A stretch of DNA of 64,000 nt, from positions 434,001 to 498,000 of the forward strand of contig NZ_SNXY01000007.1 in the NCBI RefSeq assembly GCF_004362745.1, written 5' to 3'. Shown piece after piece: positions 55,963-64,000 of the stretch. The stretch's first letter is position 1. The number at the start of each line of letters is the position of its first letter. A program made the translations under genes and the position numbers. Source of the DNA: Oharaeibacter diazotrophicus (GTDB taxonomy: Bacteria > Pseudomonadota > Alphaproteobacteria > Rhizobiales > Pleomorphomonadaceae). The notes below the pieces were generated by a model, which was not told where the DNA came from, made no database searches, and was given only the letters and a program-made list of their open reading frames with translations.

Positions 55963-56421
55963 ATGTCGAAGATCTCGCCCTGCCTGTGGTTCGCCCGCGA
56001 CGCCGAGACGGCCGCCGCCTTCTACGTCTCGCTGCTGCCGGACAGCCGGATCGACCATGTCCGCCGCAGCCCGGTCGACACGCCGTCCGGCCCGGCCGGC
56101 GACGTGCTGCTGGTCGAGTTCACCCTCGCCGGCCAGCCCTATCTCGCCCTCAACGGCGGCCAGCCGGCCGAGCCGTCGATGTCGGTGTCGCTCCTGGTGC
56201 GCTGCGACGACCAGGCCGAGGTCGACCGGCTGTGGGCCGCGCTGGTCGAGGGCGGCAGGCCGCTGCAATGCGGCTGGCTGGTCGACCGCTGGGGGATCCA
56301 CTGGCAGATCGTGCCGCGCCGCATGCTGGAGCTGCTCGCCGATCCGGTCCGCGCGCCGCGGGCGATGGCGGCGATGATGGAGATGGTCAAGCTCGACATC
56401 GCCACGATCGAGGCGGCCTGA
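55963..56421 (+). CDS. VOC-superfamily protein (PhnB-like)
   Basis: A 152-residue protein of the glyoxalase/bleomycin-resistance fold, PhnB/3-demethylubiquinone-methyltransferase-like subgroup: CLWFARDAETAAAFYVSLLPDS at the start, VLLVEFTLAGQPYLALNGG and GWLVDRWGIHWQIVPRRM. Despite the PhnB name, this family has no shown role in phosphonate use. ATG 55963 gives the standard length. It ends 1 bp before the convergent Na/Pi cotransporter gene. Confidence 0.88.
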   Translation: MSKISPCLWFARDAETAAAFYVSLLPDSRIDHVRRSPVDTPSGPAGDVLLVEFTLAGQPYLALNGGQPAEPSMSVSLLVRCDDQAEVDRLWAALVEGGRPLQCGWLVDRWGIHWQIVPRRMLELLADPVRAPRAMAAMMEMVKLDIATIEAA

Positions 56422-58071
56422 TCACGCGCTCTTCAGGCGCGACCCGCCGATCAGGCCGGCCTGTTCGAGGATCGGGTGCGCGACCACCGCGACGTGGGCG
56501 GCGATGCGCTTCAGGTCGCGGATCACGTCGAGGTGGACCGCGCTGGTCTCGATCGAGGCCGGCGTGCCGGCGCGCAGCCGTTCGAGATGGAGCGCGATCG
56601 CCTCGCGCTCGCGGCTGCGGATCTCGTCCTTGCGCGCGATCAGGTCGCGCGCCATCGCGGTGTCCTGGGTGACGAAGACCGTGAGGGCGAGCCGCATCTG
56701 CTCGAGGACGGTGCGGTGCATCTCCCGGATCTCCCGCCAGCCGCTGTCGGAGAAGGCGACGTGCCGGCGACGCATCTTCTCGGCCAGCGGCAGCAGGCTC
56801 TTGTCGATGACGTCGCCGACGTGCTCGAGGTTGGTGGTGAAGACGACGAGGTCGAAGGCGCGCCGCGCCTCGGCCTCGCCGAGCGGACCGCGGGTGAGGC
56901 GGGTCAGGTAGAGCTTGATCTCCTCCTGGAGTTCGTCGATCGCGGTGTCCTGCGAGGCGATCGAGGCGCGCGACACCGCGCCGTCCGGCTCGAAGGCGAC
57001 GATCGCCTCGCGCAGCATCGCCTCCACCATGTCGGCGAGCCGCATCAGTTCGCGCGTCGCCGCCCCGAGCGCGAGGCCCGGCCGGTCGAGCAGGTCGTCG
57101 TCGAGGTGCAGCGGCCGCGACGGCGAGGGTGCCACCACGGGCTCCGGCACCAGCCGGACCAGGAGGTCAGCCACCGGACCGGTCACCGGCAGGAAGACGG
57201 CGGCGAGCAGGAGGTTGAAGCCGGTGTGCGCGAGCGCCACCTGCGCGGCCGGCGAAAGGCCGGTCGAGCCCAGCACCGGCCCGATCCACGGCAGCAGCGC
57301 GGCCGCGGCGGCGGCGCCGGCGACGCGGAAGCCGAAGTTGCCCCAGAGTATGCGCCGCACCGACGGCCCCGAACCGGCCGTGAGCCCGAGCGGGATCATG
57401 CCCGAGCCGACGTTGGCGCCGAGGGTGAGGGCGAGCGCCACCGGCACCGGTACGGCGCCCGACGCGGCCAGCGACATGAACAGCAGCACCATCGCCACCG
57501 AGGAGTGCACCATCCAGGTCGCCGCGGCGGCGAACACCACGGTCAGGAGCACGTCGCCGCCGACGCCGGCGATCACCGCGTCGAAGGCCGCGCTGCCGCG
57601 GGCGGGGCCGGAGGCCGCGACGATCATCTTCAGCGACAGGATCATCAGGGCGAGCCCGACGATCACGCGGCCGATCTGGCGGACGCGGGGCCGCCGCCCG
57701 TCGAGGAACGCGAGCACGCCGACGACCAGCAGCACGGGCGCCAGCGCGGCGAGGTTCACCGACATCACCTGCACCACCAGCGTCGAGCCGACGTCGGCGC
57801 CGAGCATCACGGCGAGCCCGGCCGAGAGGGTGACGAGACCGCGCTCGGCAAAGGATGCGGTCAACAGGCCGGCGGCGGTGGAGCTCTGCAGCGCCGCGGC
57901 CGCGGCGACACCGGCGGCGAGCGCCCCGATCCGCGTCGCGGTCGCACGCCGCAAGAGCGTGCGCAGGGCGTTCTCGTAGGCGCGCAGGATGCCGGTCTTC
58001 ACCATGCGCGTGGCGAAGACGAGCAGGGCGATGCCGCCGAGGAGATCGAGCAGGAACTGGTGGTCCGCCAT
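56422..58071 (-). CDS. Na/Pi cotransporter with PhoU-like C-terminus
   Basis: A 549-residue membrane protein of the NptA/YjbB type. The first inverted repeat carries AALQSSTAAGLL and MLGADVGSTL, the second WMVHSSVAMVLLF (QSS replaced by HSS) and LGANVGSGM; nine or so helices lie within 1-315. From about 340 a cytoplasmic PhoU-like helical region follows (TTNLEHVGDVIDKSLLPLA). It probably moves phosphate with Na+, outward or inward. It stands alone. Confidence 0.9.
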   Translation of the reverse strand: MADHQFLLDLLGGIALLVFATRMVKTGILRAYENALRTLLRRATATRIGALAAGVAAAAALQSSTAAGLLTASFAERGLVTLSAGLAVMLGADVGSTLVVQVMSVNLAALAPVLLVVGVLAFLDGRRPRVRQIGRVIVGLALMILSLKMIVAASGPARGSAAFDAVIAGVGGDVLLTVVFAAAATWMVHSSVAMVLLFMSLAASGAVPVPVALALTLGANVGSGMIPLGLTAGSGPSVRRILWGNFGFRVAGAAAAAALLPWIGPVLGSTGLSPAAQVALAHTGFNLLLAAVFLPVTGPVADLLVRLVPEPVVAPSPSRPLHLDDDLLDRPGLALGAATRELMRLADMVEAMLREAIVAFEPDGAVSRASIASQDTAIDELQEEIKLYLTRLTRGPLGEAEARRAFDLVVFTTNLEHVGDVIDKSLLPLAEKMRRRHVAFSDSGWREIREMHRTVLEQMRLALTVFVTQDTAMARDLIARKDEIRSREREAIALHLERLRAGTPASIETSAVHLDVIRDLKRIAAHVAVVAHPILEQAGLIGGSRLKSA

Positions 58072-58348
58072 CGTGAACCGCCTCGCGAATGCGCCGAAAC
58101 TGCCAGTCTACTCCTTAGCCGGTGAAACGAAAGGGCGTTGAACGGTCGACGAAACCGGGCGAAAGCGACACCTCGGGCGGACGCCCGCGACATCGGCTTC
58201 GTCACGGGCGGACCGGGGCCGCCGGCTCGAGGCGCGCGGCGTTCCCCGGGGCGCCCCCGGCGGGGAAGGGATTTGCTTGATTCCCCGCCGGGCTTCCTCT
58301 TTGATCGCGGCCCTCGCCACGTCGAACCGCTCAGCCACAGGGGGCATC

Positions 58349-59137
58349 ATGTTCGATCTCGTCCGGACGGCGGCCGCCGCCGTCCTCGCCGCCGTCGTGT
58401 CGGTCGGCGCCGCCGTCGCCGCCGAATTGCCGGATCTGAAGGGCCGCACCATCGCCTTCGCGACCGCGGGCGACTACACGCCCTATTCCTACATCGACAC
58501 CGCCACCGGAAAGCCGATCGGCTGGGACGTCGACTTCGTGGAGGCGGCCGCGGCCAAGCTCAACGCCAAGGTCGAGTGGAAGGTGGTGTCCTGGGACATC
58601 ATGCTCCAGGCGATCCGCGACGGTCAGTTCGACGCCGGCACCGACGGCATCACCATCACCGACGAGCGCCGCGAGGTGGTCGACTTCTCCGCGCCCTACT
58701 TCACCGCCGCCACCCGCATGCTGGTGCGCGCGGACGAGACCCGCTTCTCCGACGCCAAGGGCTTCGCCGCCGACGAGAATCTCACCGTGGTCGCCCTGCC
58801 GGGCACGTCGCAATATTACGTCGCGGTCGGCACCTTCTTCGGCGGCACCGAAGGCAATCCGCGCCTGAAGCAGTTCGACACCTTCGAGAACAGCCTGCTC
58901 GCCCTGAACGCCGGCGACGTCGACCTCCTGCTCACCGACAGCTTCAGTGCCGACAAGTTCGTCGCCAACTCCGGCGGCAAGCTGAAGGCGCTGCCGGAGG
59001 TGCTCGGCTCGGAGGACTTCGGCCTCGTCTTCCCCAAGGGCTCCGACCTCGTCGCGCCGTTCGACGCCGCCATCGCGGCGCTGAAAGCCGACGGCACCAC
59101 CGCCAAGCTCGACGAGAAGTGGCTCTCGCACAAGTGA
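58349..59137 (+). CDS. Polar amino-acid type ABC solute-binding protein (family 3)
   Basis: A 262-residue periplasmic protein with a signal peptide (about 1-25, ending AVAAEL). Family 3 marks are DYTPYSYIDTATGKPIGWDVDFVEAAAAKL, FDAGTDGITITDERREVVDFSAPY and the end TTAKLDEKWLS. ATG 58349 was chosen because it begins right at the signal peptide; an open frame extends 24 codons upstream. Its stop overlaps the permease GTG. Confidence 0.92.
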   Translation: MFDLVRTAAAAVLAAVVSVGAAVAAELPDLKGRTIAFATAGDYTPYSYIDTATGKPIGWDVDFVEAAAAKLNAKVEWKVVSWDIMLQAIRDGQFDAGTDGITITDERREVVDFSAPYFTAATRMLVRADETRFSDAKGFAADENLTVVALPGTSQYYVAVGTFFGGTEGNPRLKQFDTFENSLLALNAGDVDLLLTDSFSADKFVANSGGKLKALPEVLGSEDFGLVFPKGSDLVAPFDAAIAALKADGTTAKLDEKWLSHK

Positions 59138-59934
59138 GCGGGGGCGAGCGCGAGTTCCCCTGGTGGCTGGTGGCGATGGTCGTCCTGCTCGGCGGCCTCG
59201 CCGTGATGATCTGGCGCGACCCGGTCTACGCCGGGTTGTTCGCCGTGGTCTCCCGGGGCGTCCTGACCACGATCTGGGTGACGCTGGCGAGCTTCGTCGC
59301 CGCGTCCGTGCTCGGGCTGGCGATCGCCGCCGCCGGCCTGTCGCGCTTTCGCCCGCTGCGGCAGGCCGCGATCTTCTACGTCCAGCTGGTCCGCGGCATC
59401 CCGATCATCGTGATCCTGTCCTACACCGCCTTCGTCGGCGTGCCGTTGCTGGTGGCCGCCTACGGCACGGTGTTCGCGCCGGCGATCGAGGCGGGGCTGA
59501 TGCCGGCGGTGCTGACGCGCGACGTCGACCTCGTCTGGAGGGCCGTCTTCGCGCTGACGATCGGCTACGCCGCCTTCCTCGCCGAGATCTTTCGGGCCGG
59601 CATCCTGTCGGTGTCGAAGGGGCAGGTCGAGGCGGCGACCGCGCTGGGGCTCGGGCGGTTCCAGGTGTTCCGCCTGATCGTGCTGCCGCAGGCGGTGCCG
59701 GTCGTGCTGCCGCCGCTCGGCAACGACTTCATTTCGATGGTCAAGGACAGCGCGCTGGTCTCGGCGATCGGCGTCGCCGACATCGCCTACATGGGCAAGA
59801 CCGCCTCCAGCACCAACTTCCGCTATTTCGAGACCTACAACATCGTCGCCTTCCTCTACCTCGTCATGACCCTCGGCCTCTCGCTCGGCCTCGGCTGGGT
59901 CGAACGGCGGCTGCGCCGCCGCTACGAACGCTGA
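59134..59934 (+). CDS. Polar amino-acid type ABC permease
   Basis: A 266-residue HisM/GlnP-type permease with five helices; the coupling motif is AEIFRAGILSVSKGQVEAATALGLGRFQVFRLIVLPQA (about 150-188). GTG 59134 overlaps the stop of the binding-protein gene (GTGA). No ATPase gene follows: the next gene is a convergent RND pump, so the ATPase must be encoded elsewhere. Confidence 0.9.
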   Translation: MSGGEREFPWWLVAMVVLLGGLAVMIWRDPVYAGLFAVVSRGVLTTIWVTLASFVAASVLGLAIAAAGLSRFRPLRQAAIFYVQLVRGIPIIVILSYTAFVGVPLLVAAYGTVFAPAIEAGLMPAVLTRDVDLVWRAVFALTIGYAAFLAEIFRAGILSVSKGQVEAATALGLGRFQVFRLIVLPQAVPVVLPPLGNDFISMVKDSALVSAIGVADIAYMGKTASSTNFRYFETYNIVAFLYLVMTLGLSLGLGWVERRLRRRYER

Positions 59935-59937
59935 GGG

Positions 59938-62900
59938 TCACTCGGCGGGCGAGGGGGCCGGAGGTGCGGGGGCGACGGACGACGGCTCCGGGATGGGCTC
60001 CGTCGGCGCTGTGGGTTCGTCGTCGCCGGCGAGGCGAGCCTCCTCGGCCTCCTCGAGTTCGCGGGCGAGCCGGGCCTCGCCCTCGGCGCGGGGCTTGGAG
60101 AAGCCGGCGAGCAGGAGATAGGCGACCGGTGTCAGGAACAGCGTGAAGACCGTCGCGAAGCCGAGGCCGCCGACCAGCACCCAGCCGAGCGCCACCCGCG
60201 CCTCGGCGCCGGCGCCGAAGGCGAGCACCAGCGGCACCGCGCCGACCACGGTCGCGATCATCGTCATCGACACCGGGCGCAGCCGCGTCAGGCTGGCCTC
60301 CAGGATGGCGGCTCGGACGCCGCGGCCCTCGTCGCGCAGGTGATTGGCGAACTCGACGATCAGGATGCCGTTCTTGGCCATGATGCCGACCAGCATCACG
60401 AGGCCGATCTGGCTGTAGAGGTTCAGCGTGCCGCCGGTGAGCGCGATCGCGAACACCGCGGCGGCGAGGCCGAAGGGCACGGTGGCGATGATGATCAGCG
60501 CCGCGACGAAGCTCTCGAACTGCGCCGCCAGCACCAGGAGGATCACCACCAAGGCGAAGCCGAAGGTGGTGGCGAAACCGCCGGAGGTCTCCTCCAGCGT
60601 CGCCGCCTCGCCGAGCGGCACGATCCGGAAGCCCGGCGGCAGCGTCGCCGCGGCCACCGTGCGGGCGGCGTCGAGACCGGCGCGGAGCGCGGTGCTGTTG
60701 TCGAGGTCGGCGGTGATCGGCACGGCGCGTTGTTGCGATTCGCGCGACAGCGACGGTGCCGTCGCCTCCTCGCGGATGGTCGCGATCGACGACATCGGCA
60801 CCATCCGGCCGTCGCGGGTGCGCACGAACACGCCGGCGAGGTCGCCTGGATCGTCGATCGGGTTGCCGGTCGAGACCAGCTTCACCGGGATCGACTGGTC
60901 GGCGACGTTGACGGTGGCGACCTCGCGACCGTCGAGCACCGCCTGCAGCGCCTCGCCGAGACCGGTGATCGAGACGCCGAGGTCCTGCGCCCGGTCGCGG
61001 TCGATCACGACGGAAAGCTGCGGCTGGGTCGCCTGGAAGTCCAGGCGGACATTGGCGAGTTCCGGCGTCGCCTCCAGCGCGGCGACCAGCTTGTCGCCCT
61101 CGGTGGCGAGGCTGGCGTAATCCGGCCCGAGCAGCGCGATCCGGAGCCCCTGGCCGCCGCCGCGGATGCCGAGCGAGTTCGACGACAGGGTGAACGCGCG
61201 CACGCCCGGGACGCCGGCGACCTTGCGGCCGATCTCGGCGGCGATGTCGGTCTGGCTGCGGGCGCGCTCCTCCCACGGTGCCAGCGTCAGGATGGCGAAG
61301 CCGCTGTTGGCGCCGTTGCGGCCGGCGATGGTGAACACCGCCGCGCCCTCGCCGCTGTCGAGATAGGGCTTCAGCACCGCGTTGATGCGGTCCATCTGCC
61401 GGCCCATGTAGTCGATCGACACGCCCTGCGGCGCCGTCACCGACAGCGCCACGCTGCCGCGGTCCTCCTTGGGCGTCAGTTCCTGCGGCAGCTGGAGGAA
61501 GGCGATCCAGGCGGCGAAGGCGAAGGCCGACGAGGCCACGATCACCACCAGCGGCGCGGCGAGTGCGGCCCTCAGCAGCCTCGCGTAGAGCGCCGCGAGC
61601 AGGTTGCCCGCGCCGCCGACGATCCGGCCGAGGATCGAGCGGCGCCGGGCCCGGCCGGCGTCGCCGAGGATGGTCGCCGCCAGCATCGGCGCGAAGGTGA
61701 GCGCGGTCACCGACGAGATCAGCACCGAGATCGCCAGCACGAATCCGAATTCGCGGAACAGGCCGCCGGCGACGCCGGGCAGGAACGAGATCGGCACGAA
61801 GACGGCGGCGAGCGTCGCGGTGGTCGCCAGCACCGCGAAGAACACCTCGCGGGTGCCGACCACGGCCGCCGCCCGCGCTCGGGCGCCCATGGCGCGGCGG
61901 CGGACGATGTTCTCGAGCACCACGATGGCGTCGTCGACCACGAGGCCGGTGGCGAGCACCAGGGCGAGCAGGGTCAGGATGTTGACCGAGAAGCCGACCA
62001 GCCACATCGCCGCCAGCGTGCCGATCAGCGAGACCGGGATGGTCACGGCCGGGATCAGCGTCGCCTTGAGGTCGCCGAGGAACAGGAAGATCACCGCGAC
62101 GACGATGACGACGCCGAGGCCGAGCGCGATCTCGACCTCGTGCAGCGCGCCGCGGATGAACTGGGCGTCGTCGGAGGTGACGAAGAGTTCGACGCCCGGC
62201 GGCATCGTCGCGGCGAGTTCGGCGACCGCCTTGCGCACGCCGGCGGAGATCTCGATCGTGTTCGACTTGGCGGCCCGCACGATGCCGAGGCCGATGCCGG
62301 TATGGCCGTTGACGCGCAACTGCGAGGTCTCGAGGTCCGGTCCGAGCGTCACCGCGGCGACGTCGGCGAGCCGGGTGTTCGGGTCGATCAGCAGGTTGCC
62401 GATCGCGGCGGCGTCGACGAGGCGAGCGTCGGCGCGCACGACGAGGCTCTGGTCGGCGTTCTGCAGCGATCCCGCCGGGGCGTCGAAGTCGACGCTGTCG
62501 AGCGCAGCCGACAGGTCGGCGACGGTGAGGCCGCGGGCGGCGAGGGCGGCCTGGTTGATGTCGACCCGGAACACCGCCTCCTGGTCGCCGAACTCCTGGA
62601 CGTCGGCGACGCCGTCGACGGCGGCGAGCCGGTCGAGGACGCGCTCCTCCACCAGCGTGGTCAGCGCCTCGATCGAGAGGGTGTCGGACGTCACCGCGAC
62701 CCGCATGATCGGGTCCGAATCGGCGTCGGCCTTGACGATCTGCGGCTCGTCGGCGTCGTCCGGCAGGGTGTTGCGGACGCGGGAGACGGCGTCGCGGAGA
62801 TCGTTGGCGGCGACGTTGAGGTCGACGTCGTCGGAGAACTCCACGGTGACGCGCGAGCGGCCGAATTGCGACTGGCCCGAGATGTTCTCGACGCCCGCGA

Positions 62901-63135
62901 CCCTGGACGCCGCGCCCTCGACCGTGGAGGTGATCTCGGCGTCGACGGTTTCCGGCGAAGCGCCGGTGTAGGTCACCGTCACGGTCACGACCGGGCGGTC
63001 GATGTCGGGCAACTCGCGGATCTCGATGCCGCGGAAGGCGGCGAGGCCGGCGACCACCACCAGCGCGTTGACGACGAGCGCCAGCACCGGGCGGCGGACG
63101 AACAGGGCCGTGAAGGCGGCGGCGCCGGAGACCAT
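59938..63135 (-). CDS. RND efflux pump inner-membrane transporter
   Basis: A 1065-residue AcrB-type transporter. FVRRPVLALVVNALVVVAGLAAF is helix 1; ELPDIDRPVVTVTVTYTGASPETV, then the proton-relay pair Asp-Asp about residue 400 (GLVVDDAIVVLENIVRR) and the second-half GRNGANSGFAILTL are clear. The C-terminal 45 residues are acidic and Pro-rich (from about 1020), an added tail. It is downstream of its adaptor gene, 18 bp away, and would form a tripartite pump with an outer-membrane channel encoded elsewhere. The substrate is unknown. Confidence 0.95.
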   Translation of the reverse strand: MVSGAAAFTALFVRRPVLALVVNALVVVAGLAAFRGIEIRELPDIDRPVVTVTVTYTGASPETVDAEITSTVEGAASRVAGVENISGQSQFGRSRVTVEFSDDVDLNVAANDLRDAVSRVRNTLPDDADEPQIVKADADSDPIMRVAVTSDTLSIEALTTLVEERVLDRLAAVDGVADVQEFGDQEAVFRVDINQAALAARGLTVADLSAALDSVDFDAPAGSLQNADQSLVVRADARLVDAAAIGNLLIDPNTRLADVAAVTLGPDLETSQLRVNGHTGIGLGIVRAAKSNTIEISAGVRKAVAELAATMPPGVELFVTSDDAQFIRGALHEVEIALGLGVVIVVAVIFLFLGDLKATLIPAVTIPVSLIGTLAAMWLVGFSVNILTLLALVLATGLVVDDAIVVLENIVRRRAMGARARAAAVVGTREVFFAVLATTATLAAVFVPISFLPGVAGGLFREFGFVLAISVLISSVTALTFAPMLAATILGDAGRARRRSILGRIVGGAGNLLAALYARLLRAALAAPLVVIVASSAFAFAAWIAFLQLPQELTPKEDRGSVALSVTAPQGVSIDYMGRQMDRINAVLKPYLDSGEGAAVFTIAGRNGANSGFAILTLAPWEERARSQTDIAAEIGRKVAGVPGVRAFTLSSNSLGIRGGGQGLRIALLGPDYASLATEGDKLVAALEATPELANVRLDFQATQPQLSVVIDRDRAQDLGVSITGLGEALQAVLDGREVATVNVADQSIPVKLVSTGNPIDDPGDLAGVFVRTRDGRMVPMSSIATIREEATAPSLSRESQQRAVPITADLDNSTALRAGLDAARTVAAATLPPGFRIVPLGEAATLEETSGGFATTFGFALVVILLVLAAQFESFVAALIIIATVPFGLAAAVFAIALTGGTLNLYSQIGLVMLVGIMAKNGILIVEFANHLRDEGRGVRAAILEASLTRLRPVSMTMIATVVGAVPLVLAFGAGAEARVALGWVLVGGLGFATVFTLFLTPVAYLLLAGFSKPRAEGEARLARELEEAEEARLAGDDEPTAPTEPIPEPSSVAPAPPAPSPAE

Positions 63136-63153
63136 CGGTTCTCTCCCCTGTCG

Positions 63154-64000
63154 TCAGCCGCGAGTGCCGGCGGGCGCGGGCGGTGTCGCGGCCGCCGGCC
63201 CGTCGCCGCGGGCGGCGTCGGCGAGCGCGACTTTGGCGCCGGGCCGCAGCCGCTGCACGCCCTCGACCACCACGGTGTCGCCGGCGGCGAGGTCGCCGTC
63301 GACCAGCACGGTCTCGGCGCTGCGCTCGACGATCCGGACCGCGACGCGCTCGACGGCGCCGTCCTTCACCCGCCAGACGTAGGAGCCGTCGCGGTCCCAC
63401 TGCACGGAGAGGGCGGGCACGGCGATCTCGTCGTCGCCGGAGAAGCGCAGGGTGACGTGGAAGCTCATGCCGGGGCGCAGGAGGTCGGCGGCGTTGTCGA
63501 GCGCGGCCTGGACCACCAGGGTCCGGCTGTCGCTCTCGACGCGGCTGCCGAGCGCTGTGACCTCGCCCTCGAAGTCGTCGCCGGGCCGGGCCGGCGTCAC
63601 CGCCGAGACCGACTGGCCGAGCGCGACCTTGGAGGCGAAGGCCTCGGGGATGCGGAACTCGATCTTCAGCGTGGCGCGCTCGTCGAGGGTGACGATCTCC
63701 GTCGTCGACGACACCATGGCGCCGACTTCCACCGTGGTCAGGCCGACGACGCCGGCGTAGGGCGCCAGGATCACGCGGCGGTCGAGCGCAAGCCGGGCGT
63801 CGCGGACGGCGAGTTCGGCCGCCTGGAGTTCGGAGCGCGCGGTGTCGCGGTCGACCGCGGATATGGCGCGCGAGCCGGCCAGCGTCTCGTAGCGCGTCGC
63901 CTTGGCGCGGGCGTCGGAGAGCGTGAGCTCGGCCTTGGCGAGGGCGATCTTCTCGGCGTCGTCGTCGAGACGCACCAGCACGGCGCCGGCCTTGACGACC
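63154..64000 (-). CDS. RND pump periplasmic adaptor (membrane fusion protein), partial at 5' end
   Basis: 282 codons are visible; the frame enters the right edge open, so the N-terminus is missing. The visible part starts in the biotinyl-lipoyl half (VVKAGAVLVRLDDDAEKIAL), continues with a short coiled-coil hairpin (about 60 residues), the second lipoyl half VILAPYAGVVGLTTVEVGAMVS, then beta-barrel and membrane-proximal domains. HlyD/AcrA family. It is 18 bp upstream of the pump gene, the common adaptor-pump order. Confidence 0.92.
   Translation of the reverse strand, partial: VVKAGAVLVRLDDDAEKIALAKAELTLSDARAKATRYETLAGSRAISAVDRDTARSELQAAELAVRDARLALDRRVILAPYAGVVGLTTVEVGAMVSSTTEIVTLDERATLKIEFRIPEAFASKVALGQSVSAVTPARPGDDFEGEVTALGSRVESDSRTLVVQAALDNAADLLRPGMSFHVTLRFSGDDEIAVPALSVQWDRDGSYVWRVKDGAVERVAVRIVERSAETVLVDGDLAAGDTVVVEGVQRLRPGAKVALADAARGDGPAAATPPAPAGTRG

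Noticed and set aside
55963-56421. VOC protein as part of phosphonate metabolism because of the PhnB name
   Set aside because: The PhnB-like family has no established role in C-P lyase function and the gene is 42 kb away from the phn operon.
59864-63400. A 1178-codon minus-strand frame overlapping the RND transporter
   Set aside because: Arg/Ala/Pro-rich shadow of the real RND gene, which is in another frame with clear helices and motifs.

Overview
The window is a 64-kb, very GC-rich chromosomal segment from an alphaproteobacterium, most likely of the order Hyphomicrobiales (Rhizobiales). The evidence is codon use strongly biased to G/C in third positions, a full phnCDEE-GHIJKLM C-P lyase operon, an EcfG-type general-stress sigma factor behind a GGAAC-N16-CGTT promoter, a single-domain XylG-type ATPase with a ROK-family XylR, and the ABC-like gene set associated with PQQ-dependent alcohol oxidation. 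The genus cannot be fixed from the sequence. No tRNA, rRNA, CRISPR array, transposase or integrase was seen.

Layout. Positions 1-4207 (minus strand) hold one open frame that runs off the left edge. It encodes at least 1402 residues: an N-terminal SIR2-like NAD-binding domain, a P-loop (STAND-like) NTPase region with a degenerate Walker A, and a C-terminal TPR-like region. This resembles SIR2-STAND anti-phage effectors and is the best candidate for an unusual system here. It has its own sigma-70-like promoter and sits directly behind phnM. Positions 4309-13792 are the phosphonate uptake and C-P lyase operon, transcribed right to left, with a hexapeptide-repeat phosphonate-locus protein divergent at 13973. 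A luciferase-like monooxygenase follows.

Positions 15727-21990 form a minus-strand operon: GntR regulator, Cys/Met-type PLP enzyme, and a four-gene CUT1-type ABC importer. A PAS-GGDEF-EAL protein follows, then the prkA-yeaH-spoVR stress cluster (24754-29674), a MarR/OhrR-like regulator and an IclR regulator. Divergent from IclR across a perfect palindrome is a De Ley-Doudoroff-type sugar-acid operon (KDGal kinase, KDPGal aldolase, SMP-30 lactonase, IlvD/Edd-family dehydratase; 31172-35635), closed by a clear terminator. Next are a secreted subtilase with a short coupled ORF, divergent from an ECF sigma/anti-sigma pair, then a class IV aminotransferase and a Nudix hydrolase.

Positions 40805-46013 hold the PQQ-associated transport cluster. 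The EcfG sigma factor, a short membrane protein and a CsbD-like protein follow, then glmU and glmS (47386-50751). The right part carries xylFHG with divergent ROK xylR, a VOC protein, a Na/Pi cotransporter with a PhoU-like tail, a polar amino-acid SBP-permease pair, and an RND pump with its adaptor cut off at the right edge.

Most of the content is nutrient scavenging (phosphonate, phosphate, xylose, galactonate-type acids, amino acids), cell-wall precursor synthesis and stress control. The SIR2 giant gene is the clear accessory element.
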